Source of the DNA: Jatrophihabitans endophyticus
GTDB taxonomy: Bacteria; Actinomycetota; Actinomycetes; Mycobacteriales; Jatrophihabitantaceae
Reading direction: 5' to 3'
Assembly (NCBI RefSeq): GCF_900129455.1
Contig: NZ_FQVU01000002.1
Span: forward strand, 62,001 to 126,000
Length of the DNA: 64,000 nucleotides
In this document: piece after piece, positions 7,628-15,939 of the stretch
Layout: each line of letters begins with the position of its first letter
Position numbering within the stretch: position 1 is the first letter of the stretch
Notes under the pieces: generated by a model
Seen by the model: the letters and a program-made list of their open reading frames with translations, nothing else
Told to the model about the DNA's origin: nothing
Databases searched by the model: none
Program-made: the position numbers and the translations under genes

Positions 7628-8563
7628 GTGCACAGGCGATCACCACTGATCTCGCTGTTCGCAGCCGCCGCCCTGCTGCTCGGCGCCACCACCGTGCTGG
7701 CCGCGCCGGCCAGCGCGGCGGGGCGTGACGGCACGTGCGACAACGGGGAGTTCTGCTACTACTTCAACAGCGGCGAGAAGGGGTCCGTCTCGGACTTCAC
7801 CGACTCCCTCGACGACTACGGCGCCAAGCAGCCCAGCTGTTACGAGTTCAAGGGCACGGGCAACGGCAAGGGCAAGTGCGTCAAGAACAACGCCGCCGCG
7901 GTGTGGAACCGCACCGGCAAGACCGTGCGCGTCTACTTCAACAGCAACTACGCCGGCGCCCACCAGGACTTCGCGACGGGCGCGAAGGGCAACCTGAACG
8001 CCACCCTCAAGAATCAGAACGCGTCGCACCAGTTGCTCAGCGCGGCGCCGCCGACCGGCTGCAAGACCGACGGCAGCAACACCACGCTGCCGAGCTCGAT
8101 CCTGGTCTACCGCAAGTCGCTCGGGACGGTGCAACGGGTCGCGTTCAAGACCTACGTCAAGAACGTGCTGCCCAACGAGTGGCCGGCCAGTTGGCCGAAG
8201 GAGTCCCTGCGCGCCGGCGCCGTGGCCGTGAAGAGCTACGGCTGGTACTGGGCCCTGCACTCGACGCGCAAGACGTCGAGCGGCCAGTGCTTCGACGTGT
8301 ACGACAACACCAGCAGCCAGGTCTACGAACCCGGCTCGGCGGTGGCGGCCACCAGCGCCGCCGTGGACGACACGTGGAGCACCCGGCTGACCCGCAGCGG
8401 CAACGTGCTGCAGGCGCACTACTGCTCGACCAGCACCGCGTGCCCGGGCTGGGTCGACGGGGACTGGCTGTCGCAGACCGGCTCCCGGGACAAGGCGAAG
8501 GCCGGCACCGGCTACGCCGCCATCCTGCGGTCGTACTACGACGGGGTCACCCTCACCGGCTGA
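7628..8563 (+). CDS. Exported I36-module protein with SpoIID/LytB domain
   Basis: A 311-residue secreted protein with a GTG start 10 bp after the previous stop, so in the same operon. A signal peptide is followed by an I36 module (about residues 33-135) almost identical in protein and DNA to that of the gene before it. The C-terminal part is a SpoIID domain: VQRVAFKTYVKNVLPNEWPASW followed by AGAVAVKSYGWYWAL. In SpoIID the equivalent Glu (here in PNEWP) acts in glycan-strand cleavage. Expected role: lytic transglycosylase-like or amidase-enhancer activity at the wall. The fusion of I36 to SpoIID is unusual. Confidence 0.83.
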   Translation: MHRRSPLISLFAAAALLLGATTVLAAPASAAGRDGTCDNGEFCYYFNSGEKGSVSDFTDSLDDYGAKQPSCYEFKGTGNGKGKCVKNNAAAVWNRTGKTVRVYFNSNYAGAHQDFATGAKGNLNATLKNQNASHQLLSAAPPTGCKTDGSNTTLPSSILVYRKSLGTVQRVAFKTYVKNVLPNEWPASWPKESLRAGAVAVKSYGWYWALHSTRKTSSGQCFDVYDNTSSQVYEPGSAVAATSAAVDDTWSTRLTRSGNVLQAHYCSTSTACPGWVDGDWLSQTGSRDKAKAGTGYAAILRSYYDGVTLTG

Positions 8564-8724
8564 GCCCGTCGCGGACCCGTCGCCCGTCGTCTCCCGTCCT
8601 GCGGGGGCGGCGGGCGATGCCGCGACCGGCACCGGCGCCCGGTATCGGGCGTTTGGTCCCGCTCCCCGGGCGGTAGCCTCCCCCTCGCAGCGCACCGGCT
8701 GCACGGAAGGGAGAGGGCGAGGCT

Positions 8725-9606
8725 GTGGCCGACCAGGCGACGCGGGCAGCGGCGATCGAGGCGTTCGCGGACCGGCTGCGCGAGCTGCGCGCGGGGTCGG
8801 GCAACCCGTCGTTCCGGGAGCTGGCCGGGCGCTCACGCGCCATCTCGCACACCACGCTGCACGAGGCCGCGCAGGGCAACCGGCTGCCCAGCTGGCCCAC
8901 CACCGTCGAGTTCGTCAAGGCCTGCGGCGGCGACCCGGACGCGTACCGGGAGCGGTGGCAGGCCGCCGATCGGGTCGTCAGCGCCACCGACGACGACCCG
9001 GTGACCCCGGCCGATCCGGCGACCCCGGCCGCCGCCGCGCCGGCAGCGGCACGGACGGGTGGGAGCCGCCCGCGCTGGCTGCCCTACGCCGTGGCCGGCG
9101 GCGTCGTCGTGGTCCTCGCCGCCGCCGTCCTGGTCGTGCTCGGGCTGACGAGCGGATCGGACGGCGGGTCGTCCGGCGGCACCGCGACGCGCTACACGGC
9201 GGCGGACTGCTCGGTCCGACAGACCGATCCGCCGTCGGCGCCGCCCGCGCACCAGGGTGACGCCGAGGTCTTCGTCCGCGACGTGTCCTTGACCGACTGC
9301 ACGCATGTCGTCGCCGGCTCGACGGTGAAGAAGGTGTGGCGCTTCCGCAACATCGGCACGGTCACCTGGCGCGGGTACGCGCTGCACCGCATCGACCTGC
9401 CGCAGCGGCGCGGCGACTGCCAGACCATCGCCGACGTCCCGGTGCCCACGACGCTGCCCGGACGGACGGTCGACGTCGCGGTCTCGATCAGCACGCCGAC
9501 GCGCGCGACGTTCTGCTTCGTCCGCTTCAAGATGGTCGACGCCACCGGCCGGACGACCTTCCCGGCGAGCCGACCGGTCAACTTCCAGATCATCGTCGAC
9601 CGGTAG
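8725..9606 (+). CDS. Membrane-anchored HTH protein with extracytoplasmic NBR1-Ig-like domain
   Basis: A 293-residue protein in three parts. Residues about 5-80 form an XRE-like helix-turn-helix region (FADRLRELRAGSG...FRELAGRSRAISHTTLHEAAQGNRLPSW). An Ala/Pro linker leads to one transmembrane helix (about 115-140, PYAVAGGVVVVLAAAVLVVLG). The outside part has the NBR1/FW Ig-like pattern (FVRDVSLTDCTHVVAGSTVKKVWRFRNIGTVTWRGYALHRI ... ATFCFVRFKMVDATGRTTF). The layout suggests an outside sensor linked to a DNA-binding or protein-binding head. The ligand and target are unknown. It lies between cell-wall enzymes, which fits an envelope-sensing role. Confidence 0.8.
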   Translation: MADQATRAAAIEAFADRLRELRAGSGNPSFRELAGRSRAISHTTLHEAAQGNRLPSWPTTVEFVKACGGDPDAYRERWQAADRVVSATDDDPVTPADPATPAAAAPAAARTGGSRPRWLPYAVAGGVVVVLAAAVLVVLGLTSGSDGGSSGGTATRYTAADCSVRQTDPPSAPPAHQGDAEVFVRDVSLTDCTHVVAGSTVKKVWRFRNIGTVTWRGYALHRIDLPQRRGDCQTIADVPVPTTLPGRTVDVAVSISTPTRATFCFVRFKMVDATGRTTFPASRPVNFQIIVDR

Positions 9607-9653
9607 GCATGTCGGTGACCGGCGGGTAACCCGGCGGCACCTACCCTCGTCCG

Positions 9654-10853
9654 GTGCGGGCACGGACGATCACGGCGGCGTTGACGACGGCCCTGCTGAC
9701 CGCCGTGCTCGCGGCCCCCGCGGCGGCCGCCGGGTCGCATTCGGTCCCGCCGGCCGCTCCGAGCCCGACCGACGGCGCGAACTCGCCCGCCGCCCCCGAC
9801 CCGCATCCGCGTCGCGGCGGGATCGGTCCCGACGGCGAGCCGGTCGGCGGGACGCAGCTGCTCGGCCGCGGCGAGGTGCTGCCGGCCGGGACGAAGCGCT
9901 CCGCGCTCCCCGCCGACATCACCGCGCAGGCGTGGATGGTCACCGATCTCGACACCGGTCGCGTCGTCGCCGCTCGCGACCCGCACGGGCGCTACCAGCC
10001 CGCCAGCATCCAGAAGGTCCTCACCACGGTCGCCCTGCTGCCCGTCCTGCCCGGACCCCGCACGGTGACGGTGTCACGCCGTTCGGCCGACACCGAGGGC
10101 TCGCACGCCGGGCTCGTCGCGGGCGGCCGGTACACCGTCGACCAGCTGTTCCGAGGGTTGCTGCTGGTGTCGGGCAACGACTGCGCGGAGGCGCTGGCCG
10201 CGGCGGCCGGGGGGCGTGCGAAGACGGTGGCGCTGATGAACCGCACGGCCCGGGCGCTGGGCGCCTACGACACCTACGTCCAGACGCCGTCGGGACTGGA
10301 CGGCTGGCAGCAGCTCACGAGTGCCTACGACATGACGCTGTTCCTGCGCGCCGCGCTCGCGCAGCCCCGCTTCGCCGCCTACGACCGCGTGGCGAAGTCG
10401 ACGCTGCCGTTCCACGACGTCGTCGGCAAGGTGACGCTGTACAACCAGAACCAGGAGTTCCTGACCACGGTCAAGGGCGCGCTGGTCGCCAAGACCGGCT
10501 ACACCGACGCGGCCCAGCACACCTTCGTCGGCGCGATCGAACGCGGCGGTCACCGCTACGGCGTCGTCCTGCTGCGGGCACAGCGCTGGCCGGTCGACCA
10601 GTGGGTGCAGGCCAAGCGGCTCGTGAGCTGGGCCCGCTCGCTACCCGCCACCGCCCGGGTGGGCACGCTGGCCACCCCGGCCCGCGCCGAGGGCGACGCG
10701 CGGGCACGGGCGACCACCGCCGCGCCCGGCGCGACGGCCGCGGCCGCCCCGACCGGCGGGTCGTCGGTGCCGCTGTGGGCCCAGGCCGCGATCGCGGCCG
10801 TCCTGCTGGCCGGCGTGCTCGGCCTCGCGCAGCGCATGGCCCGTCGGCACTGA
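9654..10853 (+). CDS. D-alanyl-D-alanine carboxypeptidase (PBP5-like, S11)
   Basis: A 399-residue exported penicillin-binding protein. All three active-site motifs are present: S118-I-Q-K121, S173-G-N175 and K280-T-G282. It has an N-terminal signal peptide (Ala-rich, ending near residue 26) and a C-terminal transmembrane anchor (VPLWAQAAIAAVLLAGVLGLAQ) with a basic tail. It removes the terminal D-Ala from peptidoglycan stem peptides and so controls cross-linking. The GTG at 9654 is the start. It is convergent with the BrkB-like gene, with only 7 bp between stops. Confidence 0.92.
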   Translation: MRARTITAALTTALLTAVLAAPAAAAGSHSVPPAAPSPTDGANSPAAPDPHPRRGGIGPDGEPVGGTQLLGRGEVLPAGTKRSALPADITAQAWMVTDLDTGRVVAARDPHGRYQPASIQKVLTTVALLPVLPGPRTVTVSRRSADTEGSHAGLVAGGRYTVDQLFRGLLLVSGNDCAEALAAAAGGRAKTVALMNRTARALGAYDTYVQTPSGLDGWQQLTSAYDMTLFLRAALAQPRFAAYDRVAKSTLPFHDVVGKVTLYNQNQEFLTTVKGALVAKTGYTDAAQHTFVGAIERGGHRYGVVLLRAQRWPVDQWVQAKRLVSWARSLPATARVGTLATPARAEGDARARATTAAPGATAAAAPTGGSSVPLWAQAAIAAVLLAGVLGLAQRMARRH

Positions 10854-10860
10854 CCCGAGC

Positions 10861-11982
10861 TCAGTCCTCGCGGTCGCGGCGATCGCGGGTCGCCGCCCAG
10901 GTCGCGACCGCTCCCGCGATGGCCCCGGCGCCCACGAGCGTCGCGCCGACCGTCGCGGGCCGGACCGCCGACTGCGGGGTGTCCGGCCCGGCCGCGGCCG
11001 TCCCGTCGACCCCGCGCACCGGCATGACCGGCACGCTGTTGGCGGTGCGGGCCGCGGTGTTCACCGTGGCGATCCACGCGCAGGAGAACAGCATCCAGCG
11101 CATGACCAGCTGGATCCACACGAGGACGGCGATGATGCCGGCGAACGGTCCGGCGGTCGCGCTGCCGGCGCTGTGGGCGATGGTGTAGGTGCCGAGGATC
11201 TTGAGGATCTCGAAGCCCACCGAGGCGAGGATCGCGCCGCGCAGCGCGATGCGCTTGTCCACCTCGACGTCGGGCAGCCGGACGAGCAGCCACCAGAAGA
11301 TGACCGAGTCGCCGGCGACCGCGATCGCGATGCCCAGGATCTTCAGCACGATCGTCGAGCCCGGCAGCTCGTCGAGGCCGACGAAGTCGAGGATCTGGTC
11401 GGTGAGCGAGGTGCCCACGACGGTCAGGGCGAGCGAGACGAGGATCCCGACCCCCAGCCCCGCCAGCACCAGCAAATTCGACAGCCGCTCGGCGAGGAAG
11501 TTGCGCTTGGGCTTGGCACGGCCCCAGACCGCGTCGATGGCCTCGCGCAGGTTGCCGATCCATCCCAGCCCGGTGAGCAGGACGCCGAGCAGGCCAACGA
11601 TGCCGACCCCCGTGCGCTTGTCGATGGCGGTCTGGACCGACTCGCTGAGCGTGGTGCCGAACTCGCCCGGCACCTCGTCGGTGATGTGCCGGAACAGGTC
11701 GGCCTCGGCCCCCGGGTGGGACGAGAGCACGAAACCGGTGACCGACACCGCGAGCAGCAGCATCGGGAACAGCGCGAGGAAGCTGAAGTACGTGATCGCC
11801 CCGGCGTACTGATTGCCGTGGTTGCGGGTCAGCAGACCCCACGCGTCGACGACGTGGCGCAGCCAGAGGTGATCCTGTTGGGCTCGTTGCCACCGTCCGG
11901 CGGCGCCGGCCTTGACGCGCGCGAGACGTCCCGGGGCGTCGGCGTCCTGGCCGGCGTCCGGCGGCTGCGCGGTGTCGCTCAC
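10861..11982 (-). CDS. YihY/BrkB-family (YhjD-like) inner membrane protein
   Basis: A 373-residue membrane protein, GTG start. It shows the family hallmark NQYAGAITYFSFLALFPMLLLAVSV near the first helix and about six hydrophobic segments, ending in an Ala-rich basic tail. YihY/BrkB proteins are transporters or envelope proteins of uncertain substrate. Adjacency to trpS matches the arrangement I recall in mycobacteria (yhjD next to trpS). It is 10 bp downstream of the RNA-ligase-like gene, so probably in the trpS operon. Confidence 0.88.
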   Translation of the reverse strand: MSDTAQPPDAGQDADAPGRLARVKAGAAGRWQRAQQDHLWLRHVVDAWGLLTRNHGNQYAGAITYFSFLALFPMLLLAVSVTGFVLSSHPGAEADLFRHITDEVPGEFGTTLSESVQTAIDKRTGVGIVGLLGVLLTGLGWIGNLREAIDAVWGRAKPKRNFLAERLSNLLVLAGLGVGILVSLALTVVGTSLTDQILDFVGLDELPGSTIVLKILGIAIAVAGDSVIFWWLLVRLPDVEVDKRIALRGAILASVGFEILKILGTYTIAHSAGSATAGPFAGIIAVLVWIQLVMRWMLFSCAWIATVNTAARTANSVPVMPVRGVDGTAAAGPDTPQSAVRPATVGATLVGAGAIAGAVATWAATRDRRDRED

Positions 11983-11991
11983 ACGAGCGTG

Positions 11992-12531
11992 TTACCCGGC
12001 GGCGTCGCCCTCCGTACCGCCCAACGGGAACTCCGTGCGCCACGTCCAGCGCCCGCCGTCCTCGCGCGAGAAGAGCACGAAGCTGCCGACGGCGAACCGG
12101 GCGACGAACGTCGAGAGCCCGTCGTAGGCGTCGTCGAGCCCGGCGTCGGGGATGTCGTGCGCGACGGTGACGTGCGGGTGGTACGGGAAGGCCAGCTCGC
12201 GCTCGAGCGGACCGGTGCGGATCGCCCCCTCCAGGGTCTCGCACTGCGACACCCCGGTCGCGACCTGGATGAACACCACCGGCGACAGCGGTCGGAACGT
12301 GCCCGTGCCGGCCAGGTGCATCGAGAACGGCTCGACCTCCTTGGCCGCGACCGCGAGATGGGCCTCGACGTCGTCCATCGCGTCGGCCGGGACGGGCGTC
12401 GGCGGCAGCAGCGTGACGTGCGGGAAGACGAGGTCGGCGGCCGGGTCACCGACGTGCCGCCGCCAGTTCGTCAGCACGGTGGCGTGCGGCTGCGGGATCG
12501 CCACCGCGACCCCGACCACGACCTCACTCAT
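11992..12531 (-). CDS. 2'-5' RNA ligase / cyclic phosphodiesterase superfamily protein
   Basis: A 179-residue protein of the 2H phosphoesterase superfamily. Two H-x-T motifs are present, HVTLL (about residues 38-42) and HVTVA (about 120-124), spaced as in 2'-5' RNA ligases and cyclic nucleotide phosphodiesterases. Its ATG overlaps the trpS stop by 8 bp, indicating coupled translation with trpS. The natural substrate is unknown; RNA ends or ADP-ribose cyclic phosphates are typical of the family. Confidence 0.85.
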   Translation of the reverse strand: MSEVVVGVAVAIPQPHATVLTNWRRHVGDPAADLVFPHVTLLPPTPVPADAMDDVEAHLAVAAKEVEPFSMHLAGTGTFRPLSPVVFIQVATGVSQCETLEGAIRTGPLERELAFPYHPHVTVAHDIPDAGLDDAYDGLSTFVARFAVGSFVLFSREDGGRWTWRTEFPLGGTEGDAAG

Positions 12532-13555
12532 GCCCGAGCGCCACCGGAGCCACGAAGCCGACCCGCTCGTAGACGTCGCGCACCGTCTCGGCGGCGATGG
12601 GCCGGGCGCGCTCGGCGCCGCGGGCCAGGATGCGGTCCAGCTCGGCGGGGTCGTCGAGGTAGCCGGCGAGGCTCCGCGCGAAGGGCTCGGCGAAGGCCAC
12701 GACCGCGTCGGCGACGGCACCCTTCAGCGCGCCGTACCCCTGCCCGGCGAAGCCCGCCGCGACCTGTTCGACCGGCTGGTCGGTGACCGCGGCGAGGATG
12801 GCCACGAGGTTCGACACCCCCGGCTTGGCCGCCGGGTCGTAACGGATCTCGGTCTCGGAGTCGGTGGTGGCGCGCTTGATCTTCTTGGTGAGCACGGCCG
12901 GGGGGTCGGTCAGGTTCAGCGTGCCGGCGTCGGGCAGCGACTTGCTCATCTTCGACGTCGGGTCCTGCAGGTCGAGCACGCGTGCGGTCGCCTTCGGGAT
13001 CAGCGCGTCCGGCACCACGAACGTCTCGCCGTAGCGGCCGTTGAAGCGCTGCGCGAGGTTGCGGGTGAGCTCGACGTGCTGGCGCTGGTCCTCGCCGACC
13101 GGCACGAAGTTGGCCTGGTAGATGAGGATGTCGGCCGCCTGCAGGATCGGGTACGTCAGCAGCCCGACGCTCACCGACTCGCCGCGGCCGGACTTGTCCT
13201 TGAACTGCGTCATCCGGCGGGCCTCACCCTCGCCGGTGAGGCACTCGAGCACCCAGGACAGCTGGGTGTGGCCCTGGACGTGGCTCTGCAGGAAGATCGC
13301 GCTGCGCTCGGGGTCGACACCCGCGGCCAGCAGCTGGGCCGCGGCACCGCGGGACCGCTGCGTCAGCACCGCCGGGTCGGGCGGGTTGAGCGTGATCGCG
13401 TGCAGGTCGGCGAGGAAGTAGAAGACGTCGTACGGCTCGTCCTGCAGCCGGGCCCACTGCTGCAGCGCCCCGAGGTAGTTGCCGAGGTGGTACGACGCGG
13501 ACGTCGGCTGGATGCCGGAGAGCACGCGAGGGCGGGACGAGGATTTCGGCGCCAT
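12524..13555 (-). CDS. trpS: Tryptophanyl-tRNA synthetase
   Basis: A 343-residue class I aminoacyl-tRNA synthetase. The HIGH-type signature appears as SYHLGNYLGALQQW and the KMSKS loop as TSKMSKSLPDAG. GIQPT at the N-terminus and DFYFLADLHA-like text (DVFYFLADLHAIT) are typical of TrpRS. It charges tRNA-Trp with tryptophan in the cytoplasm. The length matches bacterial TrpRS. ATG start; the downstream RNA-ligase-like gene overlaps its stop. Confidence 0.97.
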   Translation of the reverse strand: MAPKSSSRPRVLSGIQPTSASYHLGNYLGALQQWARLQDEPYDVFYFLADLHAITLNPPDPAVLTQRSRGAAAQLLAAGVDPERSAIFLQSHVQGHTQLSWVLECLTGEGEARRMTQFKDKSGRGESVSVGLLTYPILQAADILIYQANFVPVGEDQRQHVELTRNLAQRFNGRYGETFVVPDALIPKATARVLDLQDPTSKMSKSLPDAGTLNLTDPPAVLTKKIKRATTDSETEIRYDPAAKPGVSNLVAILAAVTDQPVEQVAAGFAGQGYGALKGAVADAVVAFAEPFARSLAGYLDDPAELDRILARGAERARPIAAETVRDVYERVGFVAPVALGHE

Positions 13556-13599
13556 GATCCCTCGATTGTCCCACCCGGTCCGCCCTGCCCTCGGGCGGG

Positions 13600-14919
13600 T
13601 CAGCCCGCCTCCGCGGCCACCGGGGCCGCCGCGGCGTCCGGCCGCGGCGACAGGCGGATGCGTGCCGCCCGGCGTCCCTCCACGCGCAGCACCGTGAGCT
13701 GCAGACCCTCGTAGTCGACGGCGTCGCCGGTCTGCGGCAGCCGCCCCAGGGCCGCCATGACGTAGCCGCCGAGCGTCGAGTACGGCCCCTCCGGCAGCTC
13801 GACGTCGACGAGCTCGGCGACCTCGTCCAGGTTGAGCAGGCCGTTGACCTCCAGCTCGCCGCTCGCGAGCCGGCTGGAGTCGTCGGCGTCGGTGTCGTAC
13901 TCGTCGCGGATGTCGCCGATGACCTCCTCGATGAGATCCTCGAGGGTCACGATGCCGTCCGTGCCGCCGTACTCGTCGACGACGATGGCGAGGTGGTGGC
14001 CCTCGCGGCGCATCTCGGACATGGCCGCGAGCACGTGCTTGCTGCCGGGCAGCGCCTTGACCTCGCGCACGAGGCTGGCGACCGTCCGGTCGCGCTCGTG
14101 CCGGACGGAGGGCACCAGCAGGTCGCGGATGTGGATGAAGCCCACGACGTCGTCGTGGCCGCGGCCGACGACGGGGTAGCGCGAGTGCGGCGAGTCGCTG
14201 GCGACCTTGGCGGCCCGGGCGACCGTCATCGTCCCCTCGAGGAAGGTGACCTCGGTGCGCGGCACCATGACCTCGTCCACCGACCGCTCGCCGGCGGCGA
14301 AGACGTCGTCGATCAGCGTCCGCTCGTCGGAGCCGAGCGACTCGTGGGCGGCGACCAGCCCGCGCAGCTCCTCGTCGGTGATGGGGGCGCGACCGGCCTC
14401 CGGGTCGCCGCCGAGGGCGCGGACGATGCCGTTCGTCGCGCGCGACAGCAACCAGATGATGGGCCGGAAGACGGCCGCGATGCGTTCCAGCGGCGGCGCG
14501 AAGAACAGCGCCGCACCCTCGGCCCGCTGCAGGCCCAGCCGTTTCGGCGCGAGCTCGCCCACCACCAGCGTCACGAAGGAGATGACGAGCGTGACGCCCA
14601 CGACGCCGACGACCGAGGCGAGGCCGTCGCTCCAGCCGTGGTCGACGAGGAAGTCGCTGACCTCGTCGGAGATCGTGACGGCGCCGAACGCGGAGGACAG
14701 CAGCGCGGTCGAGGTGACGCCGATCTGGACGGCGGCGAGGAAGCGGTTCGGGTCACCGACGAGACGCGACACGGCCGCGCCGCCGCGCCGGCCGGACTCC
14801 TGCAGCGCGCGCACCTGCCCCTCGCGGAGCGAGACGAGCGCGATCTCGGCGGCGACGAACACGCCCTCGACCAGGATCAGCAGTAGGACGATGCCGATGT
14901 TCACGAACAGCTCGCCCAT
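13600..14919 (-). CDS. CNNM/HlyC-CorC family protein (DUF21, CBS pair, CorC domain)
   Basis: A 439-residue protein. Residues about 1-200 are the membrane DUF21/CNNM domain (LLILVEGVFVAAEIALVSLREGQV; VTLVVGELAPKRLGLQRAE). Then come a CBS pair (EVMVPRTEVTFLEGTM ... RYPVVGRGHDDVVGFIHIRDLL, and VDEYGGTDGIVTLEDLIEEVIGDI) and a C-terminal CorC/HlyC domain (LEVNGLLNLDEVAELV). Such proteins act in Mg2+ or other divalent-ion transport or sensing, with CBS binding ATP-Mg. Substrate not shown here. Confidence 0.93.
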   Translation of the reverse strand: MGELFVNIGIVLLLILVEGVFVAAEIALVSLREGQVRALQESGRRGGAAVSRLVGDPNRFLAAVQIGVTSTALLSSAFGAVTISDEVSDFLVDHGWSDGLASVVGVVGVTLVISFVTLVVGELAPKRLGLQRAEGAALFFAPPLERIAAVFRPIIWLLSRATNGIVRALGGDPEAGRAPITDEELRGLVAAHESLGSDERTLIDDVFAAGERSVDEVMVPRTEVTFLEGTMTVARAAKVASDSPHSRYPVVGRGHDDVVGFIHIRDLLVPSVRHERDRTVASLVREVKALPGSKHVLAAMSEMRREGHHLAIVVDEYGGTDGIVTLEDLIEEVIGDIRDEYDTDADDSSRLASGELEVNGLLNLDEVAELVDVELPEGPYSTLGGYVMAALGRLPQTGDAVDYEGLQLTVLRVEGRRAARIRLSPRPDAAAAPVAAEAG

Positions 14920-14939
14920 GGGGGCCGAGTGTACGAGGG

Positions 14940-15779
14940 TCAGGCGGTGGCGGCGTCCGTCCGACGGCGGGCGGGACGCGCGAGGGGCGCGACCGTCGCG
15001 GCGGGTGCACTGCCGCGCAGCAGCAGGTCGGCGACGCGGCGCGGATCGTCGCTCATCGGGACGTGCCCGACGCCGCGCAGGGTGACGTGCTCGGCCGCCG
15101 GCAGCCGGCGCCGGGCGGTCTCGGCCTGCCAGGCCGGCAGGACGAGGTCGCGGGCCGCCCAGCCGATCGTCACCGGGACGTCGGCGGGGATGGTCGCGGT
15201 GAACGGCTCCGCCGCGGCCAGCAGCGTGGCCAGCGCCGGCCGGGAGCGCAGGAAGCCGCGCAGGTCGCCGACGGCCTGGTCCGGCGACACCCGCCCCGGA
15301 CGGGCGGTGAGCAGGCCGTACATCACCGTGCGGCCCCCGCGGCTACGGGCGAGCAGCTCGGCGCGCGGGCCGAGCCGGGCGGCGAGGACGCAGGCCCGGG
15401 TGAAGATCTGGCGGGTGTAGACGAACTCGGCCGGGGTACGCCAGAAGCCGGCGGGTGAGAGGGCGGTGACCGAGCGCGCGTGGCCGTTCGCGCCGGCGTA
15501 GAGCGCGACCAGGCCGCCGAGGGAGTTCCCGGCGACGTGGGGCCGGACCAGCCCGAGGCCGTCGAGGAACGCCTTGAACTCGTCGCGCAGGACGTCGGGG
15601 ACCGGCCGGCCGGCGGTGACGAGGTCCGGCGACTCGCCGTGGCCGGGCAGGTCGACGAGGACGACCTCCCGGTGCTCGGCGAGCTGGTCCAGCACCGGGT
15701 ACCACGCCTGTCGGCGGTGGGTGACGCCGTGGATCAGCACGAGCGGCTCGCCCGAACCGTGTCGTTCGTGGGCCAGCAT
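14940..15779 (-). CDS. Alpha/beta hydrolase
   Basis: A 279-residue alpha/beta hydrolase. It shows the oxyanion segment LVLIHGVTHRRQAW, the nucleophile elbow GNSLGG (Ser in G-N-S-L-G), an acid in the WAARDLVLP region and a His in GVGHVPMSDDP. I chose the ATG at 15779 because a strong GGGGAAGGA site precedes it; the upstream in-frame region is not protein-like. The Ala/Arg-rich C-terminal tail is extra. Substrate unknown. It diverges from the DUF885 gene across about 160 bp. Confidence 0.88.
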   Translation of the reverse strand: MLAHERHGSGEPLVLIHGVTHRRQAWYPVLDQLAEHREVVLVDLPGHGESPDLVTAGRPVPDVLRDEFKAFLDGLGLVRPHVAGNSLGGLVALYAGANGHARSVTALSPAGFWRTPAEFVYTRQIFTRACVLAARLGPRAELLARSRGGRTVMYGLLTARPGRVSPDQAVGDLRGFLRSRPALATLLAAAEPFTATIPADVPVTIGWAARDLVLPAWQAETARRRLPAAEHVTLRGVGHVPMSDDPRRVADLLLRGSAPAATVAPLARPARRRTDAATA

Positions 15780-15939
15780 CGTCGTCCTTCCCCGTGCGCG
15801 AGTCGGTCGGATCACCGCGACGTTACCCAGACATGTCGTCACAGTCATCGTCTCCAGCCGAATATGACACGTTGTCACGGACAAATCGACACGCGTGGTG
15901 ACGAGGCGCCCCGGCCGGCGGGCGTCCTAGGGTGCAGCC

